DNA from: Eutypella sp. D-1
Taxonomy: Eukaryota; Ascomycota; Sordariomycetes; Xylariales; Diatrypaceae
DNA: 64,000 nucleotides
Direction: 5' to 3'
Assembly (NCBI GenBank): GCA_023313575.1
Contig: JAJTTP010000013.1
Location: 1-64,000 of the forward strand
Shown here: positions 35,904 through 47,386 of the stretch, one piece after another
Layout of the letters: the number at the start of each line of letters is the position of its first letter
Numbering within the stretch: position 1 is the first letter of the stretch
Notes under the pieces: generated by a model
What the model was told of the DNA's origin: nothing
The model's database searches: none
The model's input: only the letters and a program-made list of their open reading frames with translations
Translations under genes and position numbers: made by a program

Positions 35904-36483
35904 AAGACGCATGCTGCGGGACTAGGTGGTTACACAATAAGAGTATCCTAGCGATGGGATTCCGTGACACTATCAGGATGAAGTATGAGGTATAATAGAG
36001 CCAGGGAATATTCTCTTTAAATTACAATAAGAAAGTATACTCAAAGAATACTCTGTGCGATTGCTGTCATTATCTAGTTGGTAATAGGCCTGATGCATAA
36101 GGATCAGCCATGGCCCTACTACGGCGGGGTATCAGGGCCTGTATATCACATGGCATTCATTGAATAGACTACCAAGAGCAATCTAGCTTCTATCCGTGTA
36201 GTTCGGACACTACATCCCGGTTGTTGTTTTATGATGCATCCGACATCGCCGAGGGTCTAATTATGCTTTGTGGGCTTTGTGTGGCTAGACTTTAATGAAG
36301 TCTTTGTTGAGCAGCCCTGGGCGACTACTTATTGGTAGCGTTCCATGAGATTGCGCATGGCTCTTTGTCAATGCTGTCGGGTGTAATCGATCGACTTCTT
36401 CTTTCAGTCGCGATGACTTTCGCCAGTCTGCCACCTAATCCATCATTCGTATCTAATTGTAGCATTTGCAAATCACTAATAGC
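35904..36483. other. Intergenic spacer
   Basis: About 0.6 kb with no recognisable gene or repeat. It should contain the fungalysin 3' end and the promoter of the tetraspan gene. Confidence 0.45.
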
Positions 36484-37964
36484 ATGGAAAGGTTCGATCA
36501 CCAGGAGAAGCCTTCGCCGGCGAGCGGACCGAGGCTTGCTCGACTCGCTATCGTGGCTGTACTCACCCTCACGGTATCCATCATGACGACGGTCACGGTC
36601 GCAGCCGGCACACAGGGGAAAGCATCTGACAGTATTGCTATCGTATCTGTGAGTGCTAGCCCTAGTATACATATGAATTTGAACTGACGAGACCTAGATG
36701 GATACAGGAGACTTCGCCCGCTTCCATCCTGTCCAGATTCGCCTCGTCGACCAGGGCACGACTGAGAAGATGATTCGTCGCTTCGAGATCGGTAGCTTTG
36801 ATCCCAAGGGCGCCGTCAGTGATACTCTGAGTCAAGCAGAGGATTTTGGCGGGAACGTCACTGATAAGGCTGACGACCTCAAAGACGATATAATCGATAA
36901 AGGTAGCGAGATAATCGACGAGGTCGGAGACAAGATTGGCGATGTCAGAAAGGTCATCGAGCAGGTCATAACCAAGGTCCTGGCAACCATCGAGACGGAG
37001 CTGAACGACTGGATCCGGAAGGTCGCAGATAGCCTTGGTAACATGGACATAGCCCAAAGGTACTCGCTACACGTCTCAGCATTTTGCAAAGTTGCGCGGG
37101 GCAATTTCTCTTCAGATAACACCGAGCCTACTCATTCCGGTGGCGAGACTAACTGCTCTTATCTATTTAGTTCTGGTGAGAACCGACCGATCACCCGTAG
37201 TTACGTTTGCTAACATGCGAGCAGGCGACACCAGCGAATTCAATAAGACCGAAAATGATGGAGAAATCCTCGGGTTCCCTCCGGGAAAAGTCATCAGCAG
37301 CGTTCTCGACCTGTTCATGATCCCAAAGGAGGTACAAGAGAAGGTCAAGGAACCAGTGGACAACATTTCCGATCATATACAGAATGTCCTGGAAGACGCG
37401 AAGAGCAAACTGAGTGGGTGGGTCTTGAAAGCAGTATTCGGTCCCGGCTACGTCTTGTATCTGGTTGCCTGTGTATGCTCATGGGTGTTGTTCTTCGTTC
37501 TACTGGGAGACATCGGGTGGTCCTTTTGGCGCAAACGAGAATTCCCGCCGACTAAATGGGCGAGTCGTGTTGCCGCCCCAGTCGCCATTTTCTGTCTGCT
37601 CATAGCCAATCTGGTGACTACGGTCATGGGGGCCATCGCAAAACTACTCAACATCGTCGCCGGCATCTTCAAAGTCACTGTACACCCGGGTGCGGGCTTT
37701 ATCGGTATCTCATGGGCGAGTTTCATCATCATGATTGTTATCGCTTTTGGCCTTCGTGGCATTCATCTTCCCACGGCCAGGCTGAGTCCGCTACCCAACT
37801 CCAAAAATTTATCTAAGCGCTACCCGAGCTTTTTAGGGAAGCTACCTTACTTCCACAAGAAGGCCAAGGGTAACACAGATGGGCAAGAGGAATACGAGAT
37901 GTCATATCCGGAAGACAGAACAACGCGGGATTCGCGGGTGTCGGAGGTCAGTCGCCACCATTAA
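36484..37964 (+). CDS. SUR7/PalI-like tetraspan membrane protein
   Basis: Three exons, 36484-36648, 36698-37175 and 37225-37964, give 460 residues. The first membrane helix (about 18-42) is followed by a long extracytoplasmic loop with coiled-coil-like acidic repeats (KADDLKDDIIDKGSEIIDEV) and two cysteines around FCKVARG...TNCSY. Three helices follow at about 290-311, 329-352 and 372-392. The tail is cytoplasmic, charged and rich in Ser. One helix, a large cysteine-bearing loop, then three helices is the topology of the SUR7/PalI (Rim9) family of eisosome and pH-sensing proteins. The sequence match is weak, so the family call is tentative. The acidic loop is longer than usual. Confidence 0.65.
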
Positions 37965-38050
37965 ACTCTACACGCCTTCGCTATTCGGTCACCCTATGAT
38001 GCTTGTCTAGTGTTAGATATGGGCATTTGGTAAAGCATTATATCTTAAAC

Positions 38051-38371
38051 CGTTAACAGAGTTTCAGGACTCTAGTGTTGAGGTCCTAGCACCTTTAGGA
38101 GAGGGAAGGAAAAGGTATAAGGAGTAGGCCCGGGTGTAAATTGGGGGTGTTACCGGATTAGGTGGGTCCGTGGTGGGGCAGCCAGAATAGGGGGCGGGGT
38201 AAACCGACCTAATTACCAGACACAAAACTTGGTTATTTTGTTTTCATTTAGTTCAGCGCAGTGATGATTACCCATGCTATAAACAACTTATCTCAAGGAA
38301 ATTCATTCTTACGTCCTAGCCGTGATATAAGTCTAGACTTTAAGTCTGGTTCCGTCAACTTCAATCCCACA
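38051..38371. repeat. Degenerate dispersed repeat, family 2, copy B
   Basis: About 320 bp. It aligns by eye with 46448-46760 through several blocks: GTCCTAGCACCTTTAGGAGAGG, GTTACCGG-TT/CA-AGG, GAATAGGGG, ACC-ACCTAA and TCTAGA-TT-AAG-CTGGTT, ending in CCCACA. G-to-A and C-to-T differences dominate. A related fragment is at about 39700-39830 and 40085-40125. It ends two bases before the stop codon of the HET remnant. Confidence 0.5.
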
Positions 38372-38372
38372 T

Positions 38373-39521
38373 TTATATCAGAATAACCGGTTCACTTGCC
38401 TCGGCCTCATCCACGCTCTCCCCGTTCATCACTCCGTACAGGTATGCATCTCCAACTAGTAGCCTAGAATTATCACGACCGTCCTTCCCAGGTTTACGTA
38501 GTATAAATGGTGTGTTGGCCCCATCCAAGATCCAGACTTCATCCCCTACTTCTACAACCGGCCAAGAGAGCCCAATGCGTCCGCCCGACGTTACGAAAAG
38601 GACCTTGCGATCAACCATACAGCCCACAGTAATACGATATGCGCGAGGAAGCATCGAGGGATCGCTATCTAGGCGCATGTATCTCTCCCACTGAGCATCG
38701 GTTGGCAGATCTGGACTATTCGTCCGCAGCGGATGGTAGTTGGTGGTTAACAAATCCTCGATCATTTCACCTACTAGTAGAAGAGAAAATGCTTCATCCC
38801 TGGAGGTGGTGCTACTATAAATGCCCTGTTTGTGGCAGGTGCGGCGCCAATTGTTTAGTATATCGCCGAAATTGGATGCCCAAGCTCCGTGGATAAGCTG
38901 AGACTTTGCCTCGACCTTGTCAATGCACACCCCGCTTACTAGGAGGGTCTTGTCATTGCCAAACTTCAGCTTTCCTGATTTGCCCCCAGAAGCATTGAAG
39001 AATGGGTAAGCACGTAAAGCTCTTGTAAGAAAGTACCCAGGTTCCCCGTTGCTTCCCGAAAAGTCGGGGACCCAAGACGGGAGACCAAATTTGCCGCTGT
39101 TGAATCCTTCGCCCAAAAGAGTGGACAGATTGCCTTCTCTCCCATTAATCATTGCGCGGAATATTTCGTGGTATACCTCGCCAACGGGCTTGGTGTAGTC
39201 GGGTAGAATCTTGGGCATATTGGGACTCAGGAATCCCAACAAGCAATAGATCTTGTCGCGTGGGTCAAAGCATTTTCGGTTTACACACCGCCGGGAGACG
39301 TCGAGCAGTGTTTTGTAGGGGCCGTTTCTATCCTGGATAGATTTGACACAACCTACAACAGTCAGGACATAGTCAATCGTAGCTCGTGGGCCGGGGGCAC
39401 CGCCGACCGCTCGATAGGCGTCGGCACAGCATGAACTGCCAAGGTGACGAGTTCGGTTGAGTTGACAGGTCCAAAAATCATCTAACGGCAGGGTCCAATC
39501 GCCATATCGAAAAACGGCCAC
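38373..39521 (-). pseudogene. 5'-truncated HET-domain (heterokaryon incompatibility) gene
   Basis: An open frame of about 380 codons matches the part of fungal HET proteins that follows the N-terminal HET core. It has YGDWTLPLDDFW, then DPRDKIYCLLGFL, and later GLPSWVPDFS and ILDGANTPFILRK. The N-terminal HET domain proper (the WIDAICINQ-type blocks) is missing. The frame begins without an ATG, and no upstream exon with HET signatures exists before the degenerate repeats at 39597-39830. HET proteins trigger cell death when incompatible strains fuse. This copy is probably a non-functional remnant caught between repeats, although a downstream ATG could still express a fragment. Confidence 0.65.
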
Positions 39522-39596
39522 CTTAGGGAGAATTGCTACCTACAATGTAATTACATAGGGGTATCCTGGATCTGATAGGAAGTATCTATAGACATG

Positions 39597-39830
39597 GAGT
39601 AAACCTGGCCCCTCCGTGTAAATTTAAGCGATAAATGACGTGTCACTCAATGAGCAGAGCCGTGACATCAGCTACTAGCTAAGCAGCTAAGCACTTGAGG
39701 CTTGAGTGGACCCAAGTGGATAAGCCAGAATAGGGGTAGGCCCACTTACCACTTCCAAGTTGGAGTCTCTACGAAGTCCCTATGTCAGAAGGAATCAGTT
39801 TCGATTTGATTTAAAAGAAATAATAGTATT
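39597..39830. repeat. Repeat patch: family 3 copy plus family 2 fragment C
   Basis: 39597-39672 aligns with 50220-50298 (AGTAAACCTGGCC..., GATAAATGACGTGTC, GAGCAGAGCCGTGACATCAG). From about 39700 the sequence (CCAGAATAGGGGTAGGCCCAC, CCCTATGTCAGAAGGAATC, AGAAATAATAGTATTAAA) matches family 2, whose last block recurs at about 40085-40125. All copies are diverged, mostly by transitions. Confidence 0.45.
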
Positions 39831-40611
39831 AAATGCTACAATCATCTCTCAACGGTGAAACGGGTTGTCATGTCCTGGCAGCAGTTGTCACACGGAGGAA
39901 CCTTGGCAGCGATCCCTGTTGGTCACGTGAGAACCGGTATATCAATTGGGCCTGTGCGGGGTTGGGAGACTTCTCCTCTTTCCCTTCTTTTCCCAAGGAC
40001 CTTGGGACCATAACCGTTTATTATCAAATGAATAGACGTATCAAGGAATACAGATATTCCAAGCCGGGACAGCCCCCCTTGTGACAGCATTGTAAAACTA
40101 GACTTAAAATCCGGTTGGGGGTTGCCTACAGTTTTGCAGATTCTATTGGCTCTCTAGGTTACATACTAAAAATTATTAGGATCAGGCTGGAGGTGTCCCT
40201 TACATTACTTAAGGGAACCCCTCTCGTGCTACTATATATAGGCAGACGGGATCTTGGCTTTGGGGTGTGGTACCCAACATACAGGTGTTGGAAGCACTTG
40301 CAGAATTTCGGCATTCTAACAACCTAATACTACCAAAGAATGCCCCAGAGTACATACTCATATAGGTGTATTCATAATCCAACGGGCTTTTACAGGGTTT
40401 ATCTATGATCGATCATATGTACGTTACTGTGTAACAAGGATGTAATGGACAAGACCTTGGGACTAAGCAGGGTGAACTATTAAGGCGAACCACATACTAG
40501 TCTAGCGTTATACAACCAATTCCAATTATTCTTCCTGTCTTTAAATTTATCAGCCTTTGATCCAACTCATATTTGAACTCATCCACAGTGCAAACATCGC
40601 CTTCTCCCAAG
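39831..40611. other. Repeat-derived spacer
   Basis: Includes a 256-bp segment (about 39831-40085) that interrupts the family 2 fragment, then unrecognised sequence up to the P450 start. No gene is seen. Confidence 0.4.
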
Positions 40612-42418
40612 ATGGTGGAATACTTGCAGTATTTCTTAAAACTCTTTGCTCTACCGTTAGCGTTTTGGGTAAGTCTTTTTCAGACTGCCTCAGGGGCTAC
40701 GTAGCACCTAACTAGATCTTTTCGCAGACCCTATTTGTTCTTGGCTATCGCCTTGCGCTGCATCCTCTACGGCAATACCCAGGACCACTGCCGGCGGCTT
40801 TGTTCGATGTTTACGGTGCCTGCATAGCGTTGACCAATCGCTCTCATCTTGTGGTGATGAGAGCACACGAGCAGTACGGTACGCCAAGGTGAATACGGCT
40901 GTATGGAAGATTCTCGACTAATTTAAACGTGCTCTTGATATCACAGGCCCAGTCCTACGATATGGGCCGAGGAAGCTTCTGTTTAACTCTGGTAAAGCTG
41001 TGCGGGGTAAGAATATGTTTTGCTAAGCCTAAGGCCATTCAATATTCTAACACGGCAAGACATCTACCAGAACCCCAGAATGATAAAATCAAGTGTCTAT
41101 TTAGCAACGATGACGAACAATTCGCTCAACGTCTTCAACGTTATCGACACGGATATCCATCGTCGTAAGCGAAAAACCATCAGTCAGCCTATCGAGGGTC
41201 GCGCTTTGAAAGAGTTTGAGCCAACTATTATTGAACAAATCGACATCTTCATCTCACAGGTGCATGCTGCATCGGTCAGTGGCCAGCATGTTAATATGTC
41301 AGAGCTCTGTCCACGACTGGGCATTGACATAATTGGGCACTTGGCTTTTGGCTATTCTCTCAACCTTCAAACAGAAGACACCTATCGCTTTCTCCCACCT
41401 GCATTTGACCTTGGAAGAGCTCGTATCAATTTATTCATGCTGTATCCGCCCCTTACCATTCTGAATAGGCTCATCAAATATCTAACTAGAAGCAAACGAG
41501 AGAGAATCTTAGCAATGCTGCGGACAATGATTGCAGCCAGAACCGTCCAAGATAAGAATGCAAAGCCTGATTTTTACTCCTTTGCATCTGGGAACATGGA
41601 TGAAGGATCTGGAGATTTCGAGAACGGTGAACTTTGGGCCGAGGCAACATTCTTCGTTACAGCAGGTCTGTTGTTACAAGGTCCTTTCTTCAAATGAGCT
41701 TGGCCATATGCTAACATAGAATCAAAATGAAGGAGGAACCCCCCCAGCAACGACAATGTGTGCACTGTTGTTCTATATCACGCAAAACCCCAATTGCTAT
41801 GCTTTGCTTGCATCGGAGATTCGCACCACATTCCAATCCGGCAAATTCATCAAGGGTGGTCCACTTTTAGCAAGTTGTAGATACCTCCGTGCGTGCATTG
41901 ATGAAGCCCTGCGTTTGGCACCTCCGACTCTGGCAACATTATGGCGTGAGCAAAAACCAAAGGATGCCGATACTAGTCCGCTGATCATCGATGGGAGAAT
42001 CATTCCGAAAGGCACACACGTGGGTGTCAGCATTTATGCTTTACACCACAACGAGGCATACTTTTCAGATCCATTTGCGTTCAAGCCTGAGCGCTGGATT
42101 GAGGCGAACAGTGAAGAGCACTCGCGCATGAACATGGCATTCATTCCATTCATCACCGGCCCACGCTCGTGCGTAGGCAAGGGAATGACTTACCTGGAGG
42201 TCAGTGTTGCAATTGCTAAACTTATATGGTACTTCGATTTTGAACGTGCTACGGGCTCATCAGGTCAGGCTGGTTGTGGGAACTCTGGAAGGACGGACGG
42301 AAGAGGGAGGGCTGATGAGTACCAACTCTTCGACGTCTTCAGTGCAATGCACGATGGTCCTAACCTTGTGTTTCAGCCTCGCAATTGTTACACCGAAGAA
42401 ATGCTATCAGACAGATGA
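40612..42418 (+). CDS. Cytochrome P450 (5 exons)
   Basis: Exons 40612-40668, 40728-40878, 40947-41006, 41060-41665 and 41733-42418 join in phase to 519 residues. There is an N-terminal membrane anchor (LFALPLAFWTLFVLGY) and a hinge QYPGPLPAAL. The C-helix region reads HRRKRKTISQP. The I-helix, reformed across intron 4, reads FFVTAGGTPPATTM. The K-helix is EALR (about 349-352), then PERWIE and the haem loop FITGPRSCVG (about 431-440). The architecture is a typical ER-bound class II P450 of secondary metabolism. It is the first of four plus-strand genes up to 51.7 kb. A MetGly-rich tail (SSGQAGCGNSGRTDGRG) is unusual. Introns 1-3 leave very small exons, one only 60 bp. Confidence 0.9.
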
Positions 42419-42608
42419 CGACCTGAGTTCGTTGTGGGTTAAGAGCTCACGGGTTATACAGGATCATTGAGACGAGCATTAGTATTCATCCCATGCAGCC
42501 ATGGTACGCCAATAAATCACAATATGACATATACAGATCGAAGATAGTATAGTAGGTAAATCGTAAATTGGCATAAAGGTGTATCAATAATGCCAGACGG
42601 TAGAAATG
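42419..42608. other. Short spacer before solo LTR
   Basis: Contains the 3' flank of the P450 gene. Nothing else is seen. Confidence 0.4.
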
Positions 42609-42820
42609 TATCACGGTCAGTTAAGCCTTACTTGATAGGGCCTATTCTATAAGGGGTAATTCGATATAGACGATTACGTAAGCTATATTTCCAGGGATCG
42701 GCAGAGTATATATATATATAGGTCTTGGGCACCCCCGTTCTATATCTGGAAGATCGTCTTTTCTCTTTACGCCAATTTACGATTCTACTCACAAACTATC
42801 TTCGATCTCTAGACGTGAAA
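42609..42820 (+). mobile_element. Solo LTR, family 1, copy 2
   Basis: 212 bp related along its length to 7141-7343. It starts TATCACGGTCAG, where copy 1 has TGTCACGGTCAG, and ends ACGTGAAA, where copy 1 has ACGTGACA. Flanks AAATG and AAATA are a 5-bp target duplication with one G/A change. The differences at the ends are what RIP would cause. Confidence 0.7.
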
Positions 42821-44159
42821 AAATAAGACTTTACAACGGAACCAAATGCCTTGTCTTCGCAGTAAATCTGGTTCAGGTGTGGTAGAAAACTTTTACTCCT
42901 ACCTCCCAACTTCATCTAGTTAACCCGTTGCATCTTAAAGGAGCTTTCTTTATATAACTGAACGCTTTTTTTGATCCAAGGGGGTTGAATTTCAAGCCCT
43001 CTTTCCTCGTTCGTCAAACTTCAGTGCCTGATTCTTACATTAAATTCTCGCTTCTCCTGTCTTCTTCCGAACATGGGGATCCCATCACCTCTGGATTTTG
43101 AAGGCCTTGCACGATATCCTCGGCGACCCCGTCATGCAACCTAGTAGTGAAGAATGTGAGAAGATTAACGGTCCATACTTCAGTGATTTCGCGACTTTCT
43201 GACTGAATGCCTGCCTATTGTCTTACCTTACCCGTCACCCCGCTGCTAGGAAGCTCATTCGTTCAAATTAGCACCAGTCAGCCACAATCAGTCCATTTGT
43301 ACACATCGATGATACGACTCGGCCAGTCCAGTGCAGTCCAGCCAGTCCACTCATTTCAGTGATCTGGCAGGCGACCCCATTTCCCTCCTTCAGGCTTGCA
43401 ACTAAGTCAGCCCATTCCATGAGCAGACCGTAGTGGCTTGTATTGCTGGACGGTGCTCATCAATGGTGGCGCAATTTGGTGGCTTGCTAGAGCTGCTTGC
43501 AACCCTGCCTGTCTCTCTCACACTGAGCGCGCTGATATTCTTGTTCCCAATTATTAATCTGTTTTCTTTTCCCCCTTGCTTCGAGTGTTCTACCTTAGAC
43601 AACCACCACCCCACGAAAAAGAGAAGGCCGAGATGAGAAGCCATGCGATCAGGCAAGTGGTAGACTGCAGTGAGGTAGGTCCGTAGATGCTAGGTAGCTA
43701 CGTAGGTAAGTTAGGCAGGATACGGCAGTTGGAAATAATCATTTTAACCTGACGCGTGACACGACTCAGTTCACCGAAAATCAGGGGTGAGTTTAAAATT
43801 CCATGGCGGGCTACGATGCCCCAAGGAACAGACAGGTCATGTAGACAGGAGGATAGGGAGGAGAGTAGCTTGAGCTTTCCTTCTCGTCTCGTGTCGGCCG
43901 TGTTACTGGATACGGAAGACTTGCCCTGTGGCTGTTGCCTCCGGCTGCTACCTATTTGGTCTCACGTTTCTTGTCGTTTTCCCTAGTATATCCCGTCCAT
44001 GGAACAGAACCCTGAACTGTACGGCGGTATTCGTGTATATATATACCTACTCCCTCCTCCCCAACTGCTCATGGCTTCCTACTCATCACCCTCCCACGCC
44101 GAACACGTACCCGAACACGTACATAACAATATCAATCTGCGGCCTACGCATTCATAGCA
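42821..44159. other. Intergenic spacer
   Basis: About 1.3 kb with no recognisable gene. Short repeats CAGTCCAGCCAGTCCA (around 43325) and GTACCCGAACACGTAC (around 44105) occur. A TATATATA run sits near 44038, about 120 bp before the next ATG. Confidence 0.45.
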
Positions 44160-45502
44160 ATGGAGGCTAAACGGTCGGCAGCAACTGTCTTGCTATATTT
44201 CTTAGTTTGGATGCCTTTGGTGTTGGCGGTTGAGCAGTTCAACATGCACGCCGACAGGGACGATACCATCTCCTTCGCAGGTCGCCACAAGGCATTCATG
44301 TCAATGTGTGAAGACATCCCGCCCTGGGACATAAAGCCGAGGGACGAGTCAACTCAATCCAGGCGGGAATCTGTACCAGATACGTCTGAGCCAGAGTCAG
44401 TGAAGCCTGTCAAAATGATAGCAGCCCAGTCTGAAATGTGTGCTGACCTACCAAGGACGCTCATTGACAAGCTTTGGAGAGAGAACGATGATCTCGTCCA
44501 AGACTTCCTGAACGTGACATTCTTGAACTTCCAGGCCACACATCACGATGATGAAGCACTACCATCATACCAATACTACTCGGTGGTATGACATGCACCC
44601 TACACTGAAGTTGCTCTTCTCTGACCGGAGGCGGGGCTTCTCACTCCATACGTCTATCCATTACTCTTTTCATGCTGACTGTGCCGTCTGTAGCAAGACT
44701 ATTATTATCTAGTAGACTTTGTCGAGTATAAGGCCCTATGGATGACAACGTACCCCAGGACCAATGCCACGAAGCTTCTCCTCCAGTTGACTGACAGCGT
44801 GAAGTCCGTGAACAACTCAGTCAGGGACTCGTGGTCATTTCGTAGCGACCTGAAGTCTAAGCTCAACGTATCATTTGGAGTCATCGATAACGGAGGTAGA
44901 TCGGTGGAGGAGATCGCGTACGCAAGCTGGCTTCAAAATAATCTGTACTATGGATGGTACACGCTCCGCGTGATGACAATTCCATGCGTCTACGTATGTT
45001 CCCCCCTATGAAAAGCGGCCCTGCGTATTACCTAGTATACTGAAAGCCTGCAATGTAGGGATGGTACAAGCTGGCAGACAGGCTGAACAGCTCCGATGCG
45101 ACATTAACAAGTATGTGATCTGATGACAAAGGTGGCCCATCATCGGATCTTACCTCTGCACTCTCCAACCACTACCTTACCATCTCCGTCCTATGTTCCA
45201 CCCCTGGCTGACAACGTGCGGAAGACACGATATTCTACGATACATGGGTCAAGCCCAATCTTGATCCATCATATGGCCAGCGCCTTTCAGGTACGTCCAA
45301 TCCAGCCATACTCCCCGCGTTGTGCACAGATGTGTTTGTAGGAAGATGTATTAACCAAGCCTTAGATTTCTTAGAAAAATATAGGGACGAGTACACGTCT
45401 CCTGAGTCTGTCCGAACTTGGACGGCGGTGTTTCGGCAGGCCCTAAAATTTGAAATTGCCTTCTTTAACAGCGCGCTAGATAAGAGTATAACGTCGCTGT
45501 AA
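44160..45502 (+). CDS. TenA/THI-4-like (haem-oxygenase fold) protein with a signal peptide
   Basis: Five exons, 44160-44585, 44694-44993, 45059-45110, 45225-45290 and 45330-45502, give 338 residues. The last intron is only 39 bp. The first about 23 residues are a clear signal peptide (TVLLYFLVWMPLVLA). The rest follows the all-helical TenA plan. LIDKLWREND and FLNVTFLNF come first. LPSYQYYSVQDYYYLVDF corresponds to the family's LP...F..Y..QDY.YL block, and IPCVYGWYKLADRL to the PC..Y...G..L helix. YDTWVKPN and FRQALKFEIAFFNSAL match the C-terminal F..A..FE..F helix. TenA proteins normally salvage thiamin pyrimidines in the cytosol, so a secreted member is unusual. It sits between a P450 and an orphan biosynthetic-looking gene. 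The similarity is motif-level only. Confidence 0.65.
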
Positions 45503-45635
45503 ACCAAGGACATTTTATTCGCTTTGAATTTGGTAAATCTGTTATTATGGATGATGCTGGTTTAGTAACTTATTTGGCTTTTGTTAAGTAAAGGAAACCC
45601 CATGGCAAGGCTTCAAGTTAAACATATTTATCTTT
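45503..45635. other. Short 3' flank
   Basis: 3' flank of the TenA-like gene up to the miniature TIR element. Nothing else is seen. Confidence 0.4.
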
Positions 45636-45700
45636 TGTCGCAACCAATCTATACCGTTATTGCAATAGCGCAATTAACGGCGTCGTTTTTTGGCGCGACA
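45636..45700 (+). repeat. Miniature TIR element, copy 2 (65 bp)
   Basis: Begins TGTCGCAACCAAT and ends GGCGCGACA, with the perfect 5-bp direct repeat TCTTT immediately outside both ends. The interior is almost identical to copy 1 at 12925-12992 (ATACCGTTATTGCAATAGCG and the following AATTAACGGCGTCG). The arms CCGTTATTGC / GCGCAATTAACGG give it a hairpin structure. It lies 133 bp beyond the stop of the TenA-like gene. Confidence 0.75.
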
Positions 45701-45953
45701 TCTTTTAAATACAGATATGACAGATATGACGCCGAACGCTTTATATATGGACTTGAATAAAAGGGTGAGGTGTTTAAGTTATAAAAGAGCGCATTATTAA
45801 TTATCCAACATCCACCAAGTTTAGGGTTTAATTAGCGTTCTCCGCTTGTATATACTTTCTCGCGATTGACAGATTGCTGATCGGATTTTTATTCAAGGCA
45901 CTGGTCAAACTCCAATTACGGGTAGCGTGAATATTAAGAACGGGGTTATAATT

Positions 45954-46161
45954 TGTTATTTCTACGGATTAAAGATAGTATGTGGGTAAAATCGTAGATT
46001 GGCATAAAGAGAAAAGACGATCTTTTAAATAATGAATAGGGGTGCCTAAGACCTATATACACCCTAGCGATCCCCAGAGACAGGACCCATCTAATCCTTT
46101 ATATCCGATATTTCCCCTTGTAAAGTAGCCCCTGTTAAGTGAGGCTCAACTGCCCGTGATA
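45954..46161 (-). mobile_element. Solo LTR, family 1, copy 3 (reverse orientation)
   Basis: The reverse complement of this 208-bp stretch matches copies 1 and 2. It reads TATCACGGGCAG at its start and has ATCGTCTTTTCTCTTTATGCCAATCTACGATT toward the end. Its ends are degraded and no target duplication is visible. Confidence 0.65.
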
Positions 46162-47225
46162 CCTGACTTTCAGGCAGCGAGGGAGTCCTATTAGACGTGG
46201 AAGTCTTTATAGAGATACGAGTTCAGATCGTCTTTCGTCATCTGGCTTGCTTAGAGCGTCTTCTTGCTTAGTGGTAGGTCTAGGGTCAATCTGTCTTTGC
46301 CCGTGAGAGCCGCATGCGCTGTATAGTCAAGGTACGCCACTGGTTCAGTCAGGAGTTCAGCCAATTTGGCCATTTTTTGAGTTTATGGGCAACAACTCTA
46401 CTTCCAGCATAGCACGACTCGTCATGGGAAAGTATCTTTCGTTATGCTGTTAAGGTAGTTTATCAGGACTTTATTATTATTTAGGTCCCAGCACCTGTAA
46501 GAGAAGGAAGTAGAAAAAGGGACAGGTCCCCGGCGTAGGTGGGCTTGTTACCGGCTCAGGCGGGCCCGCGGTGGAGGAGCTTGAATAGGGGTAGACCCAC
46601 CTAACTCTTATAGAATTAGATATTTCCGAAGCCCGCTATGTCTTAAGAATCCGGTTCGGTTTGTTTAAGCGTAGCAATAATATCAGACGGTATAAATATC
46701 GCAGTATTGTAAAGCTAGATTCCAAGCCTGGTTCGAGTATGCTAAAAAGCCCTACCCACACTGCATCACTGTCATTGCGTTACCCAGGCCAGACTCCCCT
46801 GCTCCCCTGATCGAAAAGCAGTCGGTCCTGAATGTGCTGCATTGATCGGCTTTTGTTTCCACGTCGTAATACGTGGCGGAACTAATAGAGGCTCTTATCC
46901 AGTTATCCGGTAATCGTATTGGCTTAAGTATGGATTCTTAATACACTCTACTTACTCACTCCCCCATTTCGTCGCCCGGCATTCCGAGGATAACGCTCCT
47001 GGTTTGGGAGGGGGGATAGCTGACCAATGTCATATCCGGATACCATGTCATTGAAATTTAGAATGCTATGCTGAGGCTTAAGCTTACAATGCATGAAGGG
47101 GGATGTAGATGGAACCAAGGTCTAATGGAATGCCAAGATTTGTGAATGACATCACATCACAGATAATTCGCTTCTTTTTGCCTTAACAAAAATGTAATAT
47201 ATCTATAGAGATGCATAGTGACTAT
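46162..47225. other. Repeat-containing spacer
   Basis: Apart from family 2 copy A (46448-46760), I see no gene here. Short open frames are not recognisable. Confidence 0.4.
46448..46760. repeat. Degenerate dispersed repeat, family 2, copy A
   Basis: 313 bp from TGTTAAGG to CCCACA. It aligns with 38051-38371 and, in part, with 39700-39830 and 40085-40125. The TG...CA form and length suggest an old solo LTR, but no target duplication remains, so this is inference. Confidence 0.5.
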
Positions 47226-47386
47226 TGTCGTAACCAAGAAAGGCATAGATTTTGGGCCCTTTTGGGCCCTGCTACGGCTCTGGGAACGGGAAGGAAAAGA
47301 AGAAGAATCTGCCCAACCTAGCCCGGGGTGTTCCCTTTATAGGTGGTCAGTGTGGGCCCTTTTGGGCCCACATACTGGTTGCGACA
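47226..47386. mobile_element. 161-bp TIR element with GGGCCC palindromes
   Basis: The ends TGTCGTAACCA and TGGTTGCGACA are an 11-bp terminal inverted repeat with one mismatch. The perfect 5-bp direct repeat ACTAT lies just outside (47221-47225 and 47387-47391). Inside, GGGCCCTTTTGGGCCC occurs twice (47254-47269 and 47354-47369), the second within the longer palindrome TGTGGGCCC-TTTT-GGGCCCACA minus one loop base. The ends match those of the 65-68-bp elements at 12925 and 45636, so all three may belong to one group mobilised by the same transposase. Confidence 0.7.
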
